From: Atherinomorus stipes
Lineage: Eukaryota; Chordata; Actinopteri; Atheriniformes; Atherinidae
Reading direction: 5' to 3'
DNA length: 64,000 nucleotides
NCBI GenBank assembly: GCA_023101725.1
Contig: JALJCO010013720.1
Coordinates: 395,501 to 459,500, forward strand
Part shown: positions 11,932 to 24,560 of the stretch, in pieces
Numbering within the stretch: the stretch's first letter is position 1
Layout: every line of letters begins with the position of its first letter
Notes under the pieces: generated by a model
The model's input: only the letters and a program-made list of their open reading frames with translations
Databases searched by the model: none
What the model was told of the DNA's origin: nothing
Position numbers and translations under genes: made by a program

Positions 11932-12160
11932 AAACCGATATCAACCAATACCGATATATGCGGGCAACTGTGGGGCTGTATCTCTAATATTTTGACATTT
12001 TGAGTGAGAAAACTGGCAGAAGAGATTGATCTGTGCTTAATGTGTGAAAGTTCTGTCATTAAAGAACGTAAAAACCTATACTGACAGCTTCTGATATTAC
12101 ATCTTAATGCCAATACCGGCTGGTAATAATGGTAGGCCGATAATACCAGATATTTCTACA
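11932..12160. repeat. ATATCGG-family dispersed repeat, remnant
   Basis: It opens ACCGATATCAACCAATACCG and closes with CCAATACCGG...GGCCGATAATACC, so the ends carry inverted CCGATA-type motifs. It is the most diverged of five copies seen in the window. Confidence 0.4.
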
Positions 12161-13208
12161 ATTAACTATATTACTGTATGCAACAAACCTACAGATTCCA
12201 AAGCCGTCATTCTGGTCATGTGTCACTAATCAATCAAAAGGATTCCAATGACAGAATACACATGAAACAAGATTTTCTTTAGGGAATTTTCAAATTGATA
12301 TTATATCTGCTAATATCAACAAGCTGTTGGTTGTTGAGAGCTGTTGGATATCACTCTTTTAAGCGCAGCCTAACTTGTGTGATTTTACAAATTTATTCAT
12401 CTTTTTGTTTTTCATTTTGACACACTATTTTAACACAATTGACCTAAAACCACACAAAAAACAAACAAAAAGTTTGATTTTTTCAATTTCCAAAGCACAA
12501 AGTGGCTTAACGAAACAGTTTTCTAAATTAGAATGCAAATATACAGTAAGTAATTAGTTTTAAAAATATTTGTACAAATTTGTCCATCAAAAAAGATATA
12601 AACAACTATTTACATCAAAATGCAGCAAAGTTTCAGGCATTTTTCTTTTTTTCAGCTCTTTACTTTAGCTTATCACTTATGACCACAGGATGACACATTA
12701 ATTATTTGTCCCACTCCAAAAAACAGTTCCTGTCCATCACAAGACAGAGAGGACATTAAAAGTCTGATATTTTCTGGGTGTTAGTCCTCCTGTCCACCAG
12801 GAGGCAGCCCTTCAATCTGGTTTTGGTGAATTCTGGTTAATCCCGCCACCTGATGTGGTGCATTTTCCCACCAAAAGTAAAGGAACTGGTAGGCTTTTAA
12901 TCTTCTAGAATCTGCTGTTTTTACTGTTTTTTCCTTAAGCAAACGCGCACCAATTATGATGGTAATATCAGCAGAAAAATCAGTTTACAACATAACTCTG
13001 GCTTTACCTGGTCTATCGAGGCAATTTAAAAACTGGTTTACAGTTTGACATTTCCACTATCCATAGAATTTGGAATGGAGACTCTACGGTGCTGCATCTA
13101 GCTGCTACATCATGTTAAATTGGGCATGCGATGTGGACACACCAGCACATCCGTCGTCCCATGGGGATTAAAATAGTTTAAATGGTTTAAATGGTTGCAA
13201 TCTGGAAC

Positions 13209-13253
13209 TTCACCGCTAGATGTCACTACTTCCTTCACACTGTTCCTTTATGA
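13209..13253. mobile_element. MITE terminal fragment
   Basis: CACCGCTAGATGTCACTACT...CACTGTTCCTTTA parallels CACTAGATGTCAGTAATTCT...GCTGTACCTTTA, the right end of the element at 1313-1868. It appears to be one end of a related element. The other end was not located with confidence. Confidence 0.45.
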
Positions 13254-13371
13254 CTGTCTGACCAAACCAGATGAAAACACTTTTTTTAAAAAAAAAAATC
13301 TAAGAAAACTAACAGCATTATTGTATTTGAAATAACAGCATTGTGGATTGATTGCAATGTAATTTCCTCAC

Positions 13372-13497
13372 CATCAGCAGCAAGAACTGTCACTATACTT
13401 GACTGAGTGGGCCGGATCTTCCCAACTCCTCCATTTTCAAAAGCGGGCTGGTTGTCCAATTCCTGGAGTTGCCAGTTGAGGCCGAAAAGGTGCATTG
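13372..13497 (-). CDS. tenm4: tenm4 juxtamembrane exon
   Basis: This 126-nt exon has phase 1 at both ends (2 nt, 41 codons, 1 nt). The acceptor is TTTGTTTCACAG|CAATGC and the donor GCTGATG|GTGAGG. It encodes MHLFGLNWQLQELDNQPAF...VLAAD. AMHLFGLNWQLQ directly after the membrane segment is conserved among teneurins, while the second half of the exon is paralogue-variable. The split codons give alanine at the start (G|CA) and glycine at the end (G|GG). The exon is symmetric, so skipping it would remove 42 extracellular residues in frame. The ATG inside the exon is not a start codon of its own: the frame is open and continuous with the transmembrane exon. Confidence 0.93.
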
Positions 13498-15040
13498 CTG
13501 TGAAACAAACACATAAAGACTGTGTGGGCTGGTAGAAAAATCATAAACAAATAAGCAAACAGTCGCCCAGAACAATCAGGCCACTTAAGCACAAAAGACC
13601 TGTGGGAGTGCACGGTGGACAGATTCAGAGCAGGCAGAAAACAGCAGCAGTTTAACTCCAAATATTTTACTCCACTTTTTGTTTTCAGTGGCTACCCTGT
13701 CATGGGTGGCTTTTGTGTAAACACAGCACTGATACAGGCCAGACAAAGTCATTTCGATCAATACTGTGGCATGTTTCCTCTGGGAGCAGTGTTCATTAAG
13801 ATTCCAAAGTGTCAGCTCACAAGCAGCAACTGCATCAAAGAGAGCAGCAGGCTGACTTTCTATTTTGACACAAAGCTTCCACTTCAGACAAGATACACTG
13901 GAAAAGTCTTAAACTCCCCAAGTCTAATACAAAGGAGATGGAGCTACATGTGTGTGAAGGAGTGAGATAGAAGAAGAGGCATAAAGTGAAAGGCTTTTAA
14001 GGAAGTGGAAGGCAGTGTATTGAAAAAGACACTCACAGCAGGAGATGGAAGTGAGAGGGTGAGATGCTGCAACACTCCTCTAGTTTTCTTACATAACTAA
14101 AATGTGTCTGGCTTTCATTCAGACATCCTGCTTTATTGTCACAAAATTGGATGCAGTCAAACTGTGTTCTTGTTGTTTTGGAAAACTGAGGTGTTTCTGT
14201 GAGCGCAGCAAGAGGGCCAATCTCCTTCAAAGTCACCAGCCAAGGAACATGCTGAGGAAGCATCTTGATTTCCGACCATTTGATCTGCGGGAGGAACTTT
14301 TCTCCAACACCCATCGCTGGGAAGATGGATATCGACTGCAACAAATAACTTGAGAGGTAGATGTGGGGCCAGAGAGAATATCAAATGTGAAGGAGACCAA
14401 AAGAGAGATGGGAAACTAGTATGAACAGTGTGTCAATAGATACTTTGTTAAGAAATAGGCTGCCTGTTTGCTTTGTGAAAAGTCTCCCTGATAAAAGATA
14501 TTTGGCACCGGTTGAGAGGACGTACATAGCCCTCGTCCTTCGTAGATCAAATAAACAGTTGCAGTGTGGCCTCAAGTTTCATTTAAACAATGCAGATTTA
14601 ACATTTCAGTTATAAACTCATTCACTGAAAACTACGCTCAGCTTAAGGATTCATCTTTGTTGGCGGTGAAGCAAATGAACCATATGACCAGCAGAAGAAG
14701 CAAATTCTGATTGTTTTATCAATACTTGTCACAAGCCTGCTTTGTTCCACACAACTGCCTGATGTAAAAACCTGAGATAAAGGCTTATTCGTTACCAAAA
14801 AATGCCAGCAGCATATCTGAAATTCCTTATACATTGCATCTGTGGACAGAAATGATCAAATTATTAGCGTTAAGACAGAAAAAAAATTAAAGAGACAAAG
14901 CTTTAGGTTGCACACAAGCACTACTGATTTAAAGATATAATAACTAGGACTGTCAAAAAAACACGTTAATGTTTCTAACACATGACAAGGCCCATGTATC
15001 CATTGTACTAAAGTCCCTGTTTTACGTGTGTGTGTGTATT

Positions 15041-15227
<187 letters not shown>

Positions 15228-15655
15228 ATGATTGTGCTTGAATTGTGGGTTGGAAATAAAGAAAATAAATAAATAAACAAAACTGTCCCAGACATATTAG
15301 AGCACCTTTCTCCTGAACAGTGGACCCAAAATACCTGTCAACAGGTGTAGAAGTCTTTTTGAACATTAGAGAAGACACATGATTGCAATGATTGCCTCAA
15401 AGTGTTGCTCAACAAAATTTTAGTTTTGGAGCTCGATTATGCTTGATTTATTATTTTATTAGTTCATTAGTTAAACTTTTTTTGTGTGTGTGTGTGTTTG
15501 TTTTTAATATTTCTTTTGAACCACAAATCAAAACCAATATCATGATTTTCATAGATTTTTTTTTATTTATTATTACTTTTGTCAATTTCAAATTATTTCA
15601 CTGACACCTTAATCTCAAATTGGAGGATGTGAATATTTTTGAGGACGACTGTATA

Positions 15656-15697
15656 CATACACACACACACACCCACCCACATATATATATATATATA

Positions 15698-15760
<63 letters not shown>

Positions 15761-15777
15761 TACTGTATATATATATT
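15656..15777. repeat. (CA)n and (AT)n compound microsatellite
   Basis: A short CA run (about 15658-15672) passes into long AT dinucleotides, with two ACTGTATATA interruptions, to about 15777. Confidence 0.9.
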
Positions 15778-15781
15778 AGTA

Positions 15782-15808
15782 CGGGCTGCACGGTGGCATG
15801 GTGGTTAT
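15782..15808 (+). mobile_element. Truncated tRNA-SINE 5' end
   Basis: GGGCTGCACGGTGGCATGGT is the typical 5' head of a very common teleost tRNA-derived SINE. The similarity stops after about 27 bp, right beside the AT array. Confidence 0.5.
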
Positions 15809-16181
15809 TTATCCAAAAAGACTGTCTACATTTTTCTCATTGTTATTGGTAAACACTTCAAAATAACTGGAACTTTATGTACTGGAAGATTCTCATTCGT
15901 GAAAAGCCAGAGAGACATCATTTGGAAAGAATATCACTGCAGTCCATTCTACTGAATCAATATGTCTCGTTCTTTGACCAACATGTCTCGAGCTTTCACT
16001 GGAGCAAGAAAGTCTACTAAGCTGGATTCAAAATTGCAAGGATCAGCTGGGGGCACGGAGCATTAACCAAAGTGAAACCCCTGCCTGGAAAGACAGACAA
16101 AAAGGAAAAAAAAAAAAGAAAATGACCCCTCCTGTTGAAAAAATGACTGACAGCATCAAATTACAGCAGGTTAGGTCATTA

Positions 16182-16845
16182 CCATAGACAGTTTAATAAA
16201 GACGGACGAAGCGTCTGCGCAGACCCATTGGTTTCTGAAGAGCTAAAGTGGAGTTTGTCGGCTGGTTCCTATCATCGCCATCGTAACCGCATCACGTGTG
16301 TCGTCACTCCCAAAAATAACAAAAATGAGCAAAGAGAAGGCGGCTATGAGTGTCAGGGCAAATGACTGACAGCCAATGAGCTATGAGCTAACCAAGCGAA
16401 CCCAGAACTAGCAGAAGCTAACAAAGATAAGTGGACTGAATGTGAGGCATACTCGGACTCACTGTTAGCACTGATGCCGGCAGCCGATCTGCCTCCTGTC
16501 AATCAAAAGGACATTCCACTAATTATGTGTAATTTTAATACTGAACAACATCTAAACGGATGCGTTGGGAAAAAAATTCAACCCCCTAACAGCTGACATG
16601 AAGATTTTACCTATCAAAGCTAAAATGATTTTTTGAACCAGGCTGTAAACAGATTTATCTCTGCTGTGAAGCTGGCCTTTTTAACATGGGTGTCTATGGG
16701 GATTGGCTTCCTTTCGCAACCACCCCCTAGTGGATTGGGGGTGGGGGGGGGGCTGCAATCTTTGCTGGTTCTTCCAGGTTGGTAGCAGTTTTGCCCGTCT
16801 GATTTTGCCACTCGGTCGCTACTTAAATAATGAAATGTAGCACAA
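16182..16845. mobile_element. MITE-like repeat, family not identified
   Basis: The segment is richer in CpG than its surroundings and contains phrases I associate with abundant teleost non-autonomous DNA elements: CATAGACAGTTTAATAAAGA at the start, then AACCAGGCTGTAAACAG and TTTTAACATGGGTGTCTATG. The right part has a G-run at 16742-16752. There is no coding capacity. Boundaries are approximate. Confidence 0.5.
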
Positions 16846-18535
16846 TCTGTTACTTAAACAGAAAAAAATGGGATCAAATATTTTTTCTCAAAGCTGACAG
16901 GACATCATCCTTTATCAAAGGCTGTGCTGAATGACAGATAATATATTCTCTCACAAGTAGCTGGCTCGCAGCTAAAGCCTTTGTTTCAAATATACATCAG
17001 ACAGAACAGCACTGTTCTGGACTGCTACACAGCAGCCTGTTGCAGCAGTTAAAGTCTTGTCTCCATTATACTCTGGGGATTTTCTAATAAGTTTTCTTAT
17101 TAAAAACACTGATTTATTTGGAACGTTTTTCTATTGGAACTGCTGATTTCTGCTGGAAATTCTGGCATTTCTCGTCAAACATCTGCATAACCCCGAAAAC
17201 AGGAGATGGAGAATTTCAAAGCAAGAGTAAAGCCTGAAAAAAGATCCAAATCTAGAAGGATTGAAAACAAAATCTTGGGGATTGAAAGCAGGAGTATAAA
17301 AAGAAGAGGGAGCTGTCTTTCCTTTTTGGTCATGGTGAACTTGTGATAACTTCTCTGCACCGTGGAAACTTTTGTCTCAGAGTTTTTGTCCATACTGCCT
17401 GCTGAGAGAGAACATCTGTTTTCATCTGTAGATGGAAAATGCAAAGTCTTGACTCAGTTGTTGTCGAGCTAGAAATGCAACAGCCTGATGCAATCGTGGT
17501 GAAGTGTGCCAGGCTTCTCCCTGCCACAGTTTACAACAGTTTCTCATCTGTTATTTATTTCCAGGAATTATTTTTAATGAACAAAGATGTAATTTTCATT
17601 TATTAAAGAGTGAAGTCAACATGAAACTTTTTTTTAAAACCAGACTCCGATGCAGCAGAGATGCTGTATGAGTCTGGAACGAAGTGATGGAGCACCCACC
17701 AGCAGAAACTGCAGAAAGAGATGGAGGATGGGATGTTTGTGTCTGTCTGTGTTGGAAAGTTGTACAAAATTTGGCACCCCATCAGTTTCCTTGTAGTGGC
17801 ATGGTCCTCCCCAACTTTTACCCCCTTCTTCCTTTACTACCCACATTCAGTCGCTCCAGACAGCTTTGCTTACTGTGCCAGCGATGCCAGCTCAAAGTCA
17901 CAACTTTGTGAAGGGTAAATTAAAACAAAGGATGTGTAAATCATTTGTCTCTGCTTAGACAAATAAAACATGCTTGCAGCTGCAACCAGACCCTGTTTTC
18001 CTCCACAGTGCAGCAGGCTGTCTCTGTGGGAGCATGTCAGCAAACACCACTCAAACTCAGTCAGTTTCTCACTTAAAGCTGCTCGGTTTGTTAGAATGGC
18101 CTCACATCTATCTAAAGTACTGCGAGCTTAAACCCCTTAAAACCTGAATTTATTTACAATTATATAAAAACAAAGCAAATAAAGGAAAAACTGGGTGAAA
18201 AAACACAAAGAAAAAGATTGGGATAAAATGAAATACAATTAAATATCAAATAGATTTAAGATAGAAGAAATAAAAGAAATTATATAAGAAATATACAGAA
18301 ATCAGAGCAAGTAAAAGCAAATACATCTGTCTGTAAAGGGACATTGGGTTTTGTGAAAGGGTGATTATTATTATTGTTATTATTATTAGAATGGTGACAT
18401 TGAGTAGAAAGCAGCAGCAGAGACTCGGTAGCCATATTTACATGAGCCAAACATAACAATTGCCATCAGTTTGAAAGCTCTATGGGAATGAAAATGAAAA
18501 AGTCTCTATGTAAATGTGGCTACTGTTCATACTTA

Positions 18536-18890
18536 AGATGCACAACATCATCAGCCCGATATCGGTTTCAGCCGATATCGACCCAATATTGACTGATATA
18601 ACTAACCAATATAACAGGTGCTACGAACCCGTGGAATGCTGTTCTTTTTGTTTAGTTTTCTTTTTTTAATCCGTGGTGCATGGGAACATTAGGCCACGCC
18701 CACATTTTGACATCTCTGGCAACTCCTGGATCTGCAGCAGAATTATTTTTCTAATGTTGCACAAGAAATTAATATTTCATCATTTTCAGCTTTAATATTT
18801 GTGTCAGCCATGAGAAGCAGAAAATTATCGGTCATCAGAGTCGGTTGGAATTTTTTCTTATCAAGCATCAGTAGTTCCAACGGTTAAAGA
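18536..18890 (+). repeat. ATATCGG-family dispersed repeat, plus orientation
   Basis: It begins AAGATGCACAACATCATCAG, then CCCGATATCGGTTTCAGCCG. Its sequence order (GTGGAATGCTGTTC..., TCTGCAGCAGAATT..., CATGAGAAGCAGAAAATTAT) matches the copy at 22760-23198 read in reverse complement, so the two are full-length relatives. No open frame. The transposon class is unknown. Confidence 0.6.
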
Positions 18891-21800
18891 AATAGTGCCC
18901 CACCATTTGACATTTGTCTTTTGAAGACCTGAACCTGAATATCACCCAGGGGAGCACCTGAGCAGGTGCCAAGCTGAGAGCCTACACGGCGCTCCCTTGG
19001 GCCAGCCAGCATGACTAAAAAGGAATCCAGCAACATTTAACTCATAGAAATTTAAAAATGTTAAAGAAGCCTGACACAAGTCTCAAGTTTGTTTAAAAAG
19101 CACCATTTCTGGGTTGGCTCTTGATTGTAGTCTCTGAATCATTTAGCACAGCAAGTGCAGAGCCTCTTGGCTCCGCACTTCTGTCCCCTTGTATCACAAA
19201 CCTTCCACCAGAGAGGAAATTGTATGTGACGGTGGCCTCTTGTGTATCACAGGCACCACAGAACCACAGAGAGCCCCCTCTTCCCTGCTCTCTGCGCACC
19301 AGGGTCTGAATTTCCACTTACCTCATCAACAAATTGCTTTGAGGTGAATAGCCCTCAATTTATGAATTTGCATAAGTTATTTCTGCAGTCTGGGCCAGTT
19401 CAATTAATATTTATGGGCCATGAGCAATTCTCTTCCTGTGCAAGAAACTTGGAGAAGCAGGCCTCTAAATGCCGATGTCAAAATTTGCCCTGTGGAGCAT
19501 CAGCACTGCCCATGTAGGGAAGGCTGAATTTGTAAGCTTGTCTGAGCTCTGACATCCACTGGATCTGTTGTGTTCAGAAGTATTAACACTTCTGCAGCAT
19601 AAAATGTAGCATGGCCCCGAGAACACCCTCCCGGCAGCTTTCACAGCAAATTCCCACATCTTCAACACGTGACTCTTGCTTGTGTAGCCACCAGACAAAC
19701 AGTGTTTGGCTTGCCACATATGAAAGCTGTTTTTCTTCTTTATAGGTGAAATAAATAAATAAATGAAAATCATCTAAGGGGCCTAGGGGGATAAGACAGC
19801 AAAACAGTATGAAACATTAGTATTTCTGATGCAGGTCAGATTATGCCGATGGCCAGGAGAAAGAGAAAGAAAGACCATTTACCAGAGAGAAGTGTCCCAT
19901 CTGGACCTACAGAGTGCCAACAACAACTGGAAGCTCAGCAGCCACAAAATATTCAGTTAAAACATTTTTTATTTTTCAGTTTTGTTGCTGGAAACCAGTT
20001 GCACACACACAAACATCCCTGGGAAAATCCTGCAAATAAGCTGCACTGCTTAGAGCTAAGGTCTTCCTGCTCTCCAGGACAGCGTTTCCATCAACCTCCG
20101 TACCAGAACACTGACCAACACAGGCTTCGTTTTATGCTCCGGTGGCAACTGCAGCAAGTCCAGTCTGTTCGTGTTAGCTCGGGATGTTTCTTGTATTTAT
20201 TTAATAGAAAAAACACTTTGCTCACTCAGCTTCACTCGCCAGTGGGGGCATCTGCTGTCCTATCTCCTTCTCTTGTAGACGGTGTCAATGCTGTCACACT
20301 TTGATGGACTTATCTGAGTTTTCACTCTTTAGAAATCTTTAATATTTCTCTTAAAAGCCAAAGATGGCACAACAATAATGTGTCATTAAAAGATTTTCAC
20401 TGTGTAGGTTTGTCTGATGTTTAGAGGCAAATATTAAAATAATCTTATCCTAATCACTGGCAACACTTGGTTTTCTTTATCCAGTTCAACTTTGAGCTTT
20501 AAAAAAAAAAAACAACAATAAGGTGATTCTGCACTCAGTTAAAGCTTGGAAGCTGGACTCCTTCCTGATTGGCCCCCCTCTATCCCAACAACTGCTGAAA
20601 TCCCTCCAGTCAGACCAGTTTGCAGAGCTGGAACAGAAATACTCACCTCAGCAGGTTTGTCTCATTTGAATTTCAAGAACTGCTGTGGCCGATTAAACAA
20701 GCCACAATTTTTGTGGCTGTTCTGCTGGTCAGGAACCAGTTTTTTAAATGAATAAAAAAAACAAAACAAATCAAAATAACATAAAAAGAAAAAAGAAAAA
20801 AAAAATGAAGTAATATGTTGCCACAGACATCAAACACAGTCCAGTGTAGAAAATAGCAGATGCGCCTTCATTTGTCTTTGAGGCGGTCTTTGTAGTAACA
20901 GAGCTGTGAGAGCTGACTGCAGAAGAGTATTAAAGTATGAGTGCACATTTGCTGCTATTTAAGTCATTGCACCTGGCAGGTAAGTTGGCGGTGGATGAAA
21001 GAGAGGGGAAGTTGTGGAAACACTCTCAGACACCTGAGGCAAGTGACATCTGTTTAACGCACACAAGCACACACATAAATGCAGACTGAGCTGAAGCAGA
21101 CACACACTCTGGAATCAGGCCAAAAAAAATACAAAACCCAAACATCCGATAGGCCTGAAATTATACAAGTTAGTGATTGTTCAGATGGAAATGTGAATGA
21201 ATCCAACCTGTTGGAACTGTTTATGACAGCAGCTAAAAATAAGCTAAGTGGAGCCTTTACAAGTAGAAGAAAACCAAAAATAGCAACCCTGATGAGCAAA
21301 GGCGCTACGCATATTTACACAGTCATGCTAATTCACAATATGCGATCATGAACCACAACAAGTAACAAAACAGTTAAGTCAATAAAGGGATTATGAATAT
21401 TGATGCGGATGGAGCACATTTATGACTTCTCCTCCGAGAGAGAGCACTTCCCTCTCTGTTCGGCAGTAAAGCATGGTTATAGGATCTTTCCAACATCGCC
21501 ATATTTCTCTTTATACAACTCTGTCACATTTCCTCTGCCTCCGACCTGGCTGAATACTTATATATCCACTCAGGCAGAAAGGCACAGTGTAAGGATTAAG
21601 GGCTTGGATGACAAGGGGGGGACATGAGAAAAGATGAATCTGTAAAGGTTTATAGCTGTGGTCAAGATTCTAAAGGTTAGCAGGAAGTCAGCTCTGACAT
21701 ATGCTATAAAAACCAACAAACACACACAGAACAAACAAACAAACAAACATTCAGAGGCAGCTTGTAGAAAATAATGCCCAAAGGAGTATCTTATCCTCCG

Positions 21801-22440
21801 GACTGAGATAAAAGCATTCCCTGTTTGACGGAGTAAGCCAGTTTTGGTTGTACAACAAAGGCTTTAGGGACCAAGGCCTTTTTTTACATTTCAACTGCTT
21901 GGAAATGCTTCCTCTCTTATAAAAATTCAGTTCCTAAACTCGTGTTCCATTCTAATGTTGCCTTTTGTGCCATTTGAACGCACCTCCATGACTGCATTTT
22001 AACAGAAACCCCAGCGGACGTGAATGGGGCTGGTGATCAGAAGTGTGGGGATGATGCGCAGCTTCCTGTCAAAGGGAAACAGGCTGGGATGTCTTCTTGG
22101 AAACTGCACTGATGCCACGTCTGCATATCTGTCTGAAGGCTTAGTCTGATAGACTGAATCGTATCTGGACATCTGCTGCTGCTGCTGCAGAGAGGAAAAG
22201 GCAGTGGAAGAGGAAAGCCATCTCCATTCACCTCAGGCAGCCTGTCAATCATTTGTTCCATCTGACCGGAAGACAATTGTTGAACGTCAAAGCAGATCAT
22301 TTTCTCTCCCGAAAACTGAAAGTAATGCATCACTTCTGGCACAAAAACTACTGGTTTCATGAACTCAGGTGACAGGTACAGTAAAACTGTGCCTTTTTAT
22401 CAGGCAGCAGGAAGGCTTATGACTGCAGTTAATTGTGCAT

Positions 22441-22682
22441 GACTTGATGGTGTAGCAGTTAGGGCTGTTGCCTCACAGGTTCAGGCTCATTCCTGGTGGG
22501 GGCCACAGGCCAAAAACATAAATGTAAGTTTAATCGTTGGCTTTGAATTGACCCTCGGAGTGAGCGTGAGAAGCTGGATGTTTGTTTGTGGTGTTCCCTG
22601 CCTCTGTCTGATAACAGCTGGGATAGGTTCCAGCCCCTCGGCGACTTCAGCAGATGGATAGATGCTTTATCTTTTCTATATG
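22441..22682 (+). mobile_element. tRNA-derived SINE (degenerate)
   Basis: The head has an A-box-like TGGTGTAGCAGTTAGGGC and a B-box-like GGTTCAGGCTC, as in a tRNA promoter. The body carries CAAAAACATAAATGTAAG, AGCGTGAGAAGCTGGATG and the very characteristic ATAACAGCTGGGATAGGTTC CAGCCCC. The end is GATGGATAGATG-like. This is a widespread teleost SINE. Several changes from consensus and internal shortening indicate an old, inactive copy. Confidence 0.75.
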
Positions 22683-22759
22683 TGCAGATTTAAAAAAATA
22701 ACAATAATACATTTGGCTTAAAAAAAAAAAGTTGTGCAAGAGATCGTTCAAATCATAAT

Positions 22760-23198
22760 TATAATATTGACACTGATGGCTGACATTAAAAGATTTAAGT
22801 AGTTATATTGAATATGAAAATTTCAACTGACACTGATTACCGATAATTTTGTGCTTCTCACGGCCGATACTGATATTAAAGCTAAAATGATGTAATATAC
22901 ATTCATTGTGCAAAATTAGAAAAAAAAATTCTGTTGCATCTGCTGCAGATGTAGTTGCTGGAGAGGCAGGCGTTGCCTTACGTTATTCCCAATGCCCCAC
23001 AGATTAAAATAAACAAAAAAGCAAACAAACAAAAACAAAAACAGCATTCCACAGGTTCGTCAGCAGACACCGCCTGCTATATATTGGTTCACTATATCGG
23101 TCAATATCGGTCAATATCGGCCAATGTTGAAATTCAGTTTTAAAGCCAATATCGGCCGATACCGATATCGGGCAGATAATTTTGTGCATCTCTAGATT
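22760..23198 (-). repeat. ATATCGG-family dispersed repeat, minus orientation
   Basis: Read on the minus strand it starts TAGAGATGCACAAAATTATC, then CCGATATCGGTATCGGCC, and follows the same order of blocks as the copy at 18536-18890. Near the start it has three tandem near-repeats of TCAATATCGG (about 23098-23130). It is slightly longer than its partner. Confidence 0.6.
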
Positions 23199-23746
23199 TT
23201 ACACTTGGTAGTCGAGATAGTGGAGGGTAAAACTGTGGTCGAACCCCACAGCTGGCCTTGAATATGTGGTGGTGTGAGCAGTCTGCAGATTAGATTTTGA
23301 TCTGCTGAAGTGCTTCCAAACATGAACATGGACTGAGACTCGTACAGTGAGCCGATCTGCGAGAGGACGAGAAAGAGAAGTTCTTAAACTACAGCTGCAA
23401 CCAGCCCGTTTGAAAGACAGCTTCAGCTGACAGGTTTGTAGAAGTGTGGTCTTGAATTTGATGAGGCTAATGTGTCTTCAACCGAACAGATGAAGGGGAG
23501 TGGAAGAAAAGGGTGGTAAAAGTGAGATAATAGATAAAGAAAGAGGGCACTGGTGTGTGTCCATGACTGAGACAGAGAGAGAGAGAGACATGAGAATAGC
23601 ACCTTTGAAGGTTTTTAGATATATAGGCAAATCTTTTGCTTAAAAAAAAAAAAGAGAAGCAAAGCTGCAGTGAAAAATGCCCCCATGTAAGCAGTGCAAC
23701 CTGGTTTTAAAATCACCATCTGTTGTAAGGCTGATCTGAGCCTTAC

Positions 23747-23985
23747 CTATGCAGTAGCAGAGAATGATGGACAGCACCACAGCTATGCCAACAGCGATCA
23801 GGGCGGTGCATTTCCAGGAGCAATGTTTAGGTGACTTCTTGAACTTGAAAGCCCCCCTGGACAGGCTGTTTCTGGGCAAAGGGCGCGCAGGTGTTGAGTA
23901 AACAGTCCCTGTTGCCATCGTGTAACCAGGGGCTGCTGTGCCGAAGAAAGGTGTCGTCCCCGTGCCTGTTTTAAAAAGAAAGTGC
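23747..23985 (-). CDS. tenm4: tenm4 transmembrane exon
   Basis: This 239-nt exon is 1 nt, 79 codons and 1 nt, with acceptor CCTTTTTCTGCAG|GCACTT and donor TGCATAG|GTAAGG. It encodes [20 protein letters not shown], a serine/proline-rich linker, a basic stretch ([12 protein letters not shown]) and the single membrane helix [21 protein letters not shown]. The positive residues on the N-terminal side fit the type II (N-in) topology of teneurins. HFLFK after ESR, and [12 protein letters not shown], match the family closely. A second good acceptor lies 20 nt inside the exon (TTAAAACAG|GCACGG). Using it would break the frame, and the outer acceptor is required to join the upstream exon, whose last two bases AG complete an arginine codon. 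The end phase joins cleanly to AMHLFGLNWQL. Confidence 0.95.
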
Positions 23986-24184
23986 CTGCAGAAAAAGGAA
24001 AAAAAAAAACAGATGGGAGAGAGAGTTACCGTATGCTAGGATTGTTTAATGAATTCAGTAGAGATGTTGACTGTGCAATAGCTATAATAGCTCAACTATT
24101 TTTTTCTGGTAATGTCTCAAATCTAAAATACTCCAAATTAAATTTTATCAGCCAAAAGAACCAGCCGTGTTGAGCACATGTAAC

Positions 24185-24560
24185 GCCCTCATCCTTTATC
24201 GTCCAGGAGGGACTCTGCTACAATCTGGCATCCAGTATTACCCTGACATTGGAGAAGGTGACCAAAAATCACCTCATAAAAACAATCATCTCACTCTTGC
24301 CCTTTTACAACAGGGCCTTCGCTAATAGCCCATTATACCTGGGGTAATTAACAGGGTTTAATCAAATGCACTACGGAGTGATCGTCTTATTAACTTTTAA
24401 ACCCCACGTGAAAAGCTCTTAAGTAAATGAATTAAGCCAAGTTGCCACCCTTGCCACTACTTAGAGATTAATACCCAAATGCCTTCAGGCTTATGGGGAC
24501 AGCCAAGGAAATTGGACAGACTGACCATTCATTGCGAATGTTATTCCAGTCCACGACTGT
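24185..24560. promoter_or_regulatory. Candidate intronic enhancer or conserved block
   Basis: Dense homeodomain-type and bHLH-type motifs occur in repeat-free sequence close to the transmembrane exon: TAATTA at 24345-24350, TTTAATCAAAT just after it, TTATTAAC at 24388-24395, the E-box CACGTG at 24405-24410, and GAATTAAG at 24429-24436. This suggests regulatory DNA by inference only. Confidence 0.3.

Larger units (their letters stand above)
8977..13371 (-). other. tenm4: tenm4 intron after the juxtamembrane exon
   Basis: This 4395-bp intron starts GTGAGGAA and ends CTGTAG. It holds a possible conserved non-coding block at 9820-10140, poly-T (11038-11055) and poly-A (11668-11695) runs, an L2-like LINE tail, an ATATCGG-family remnant and a MITE end at 13209-13253. 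I see no further exon. Confidence 0.8.

Noticed and set aside
15955..16140. Possible start of a LINE ORF1 (ATGTCTCGAGC... with a later in-frame ATG)
   Set aside because: The frame stops after about 27 codons and no nucleic-acid-binding or coiled-coil pattern is visible.
19843..20304. 153-codon plus-strand open frame
   Set aside because: The longest frame in the window, but of low-complexity composition with no recognisable motif, and intronic to tenm4. No splice or promoter support.
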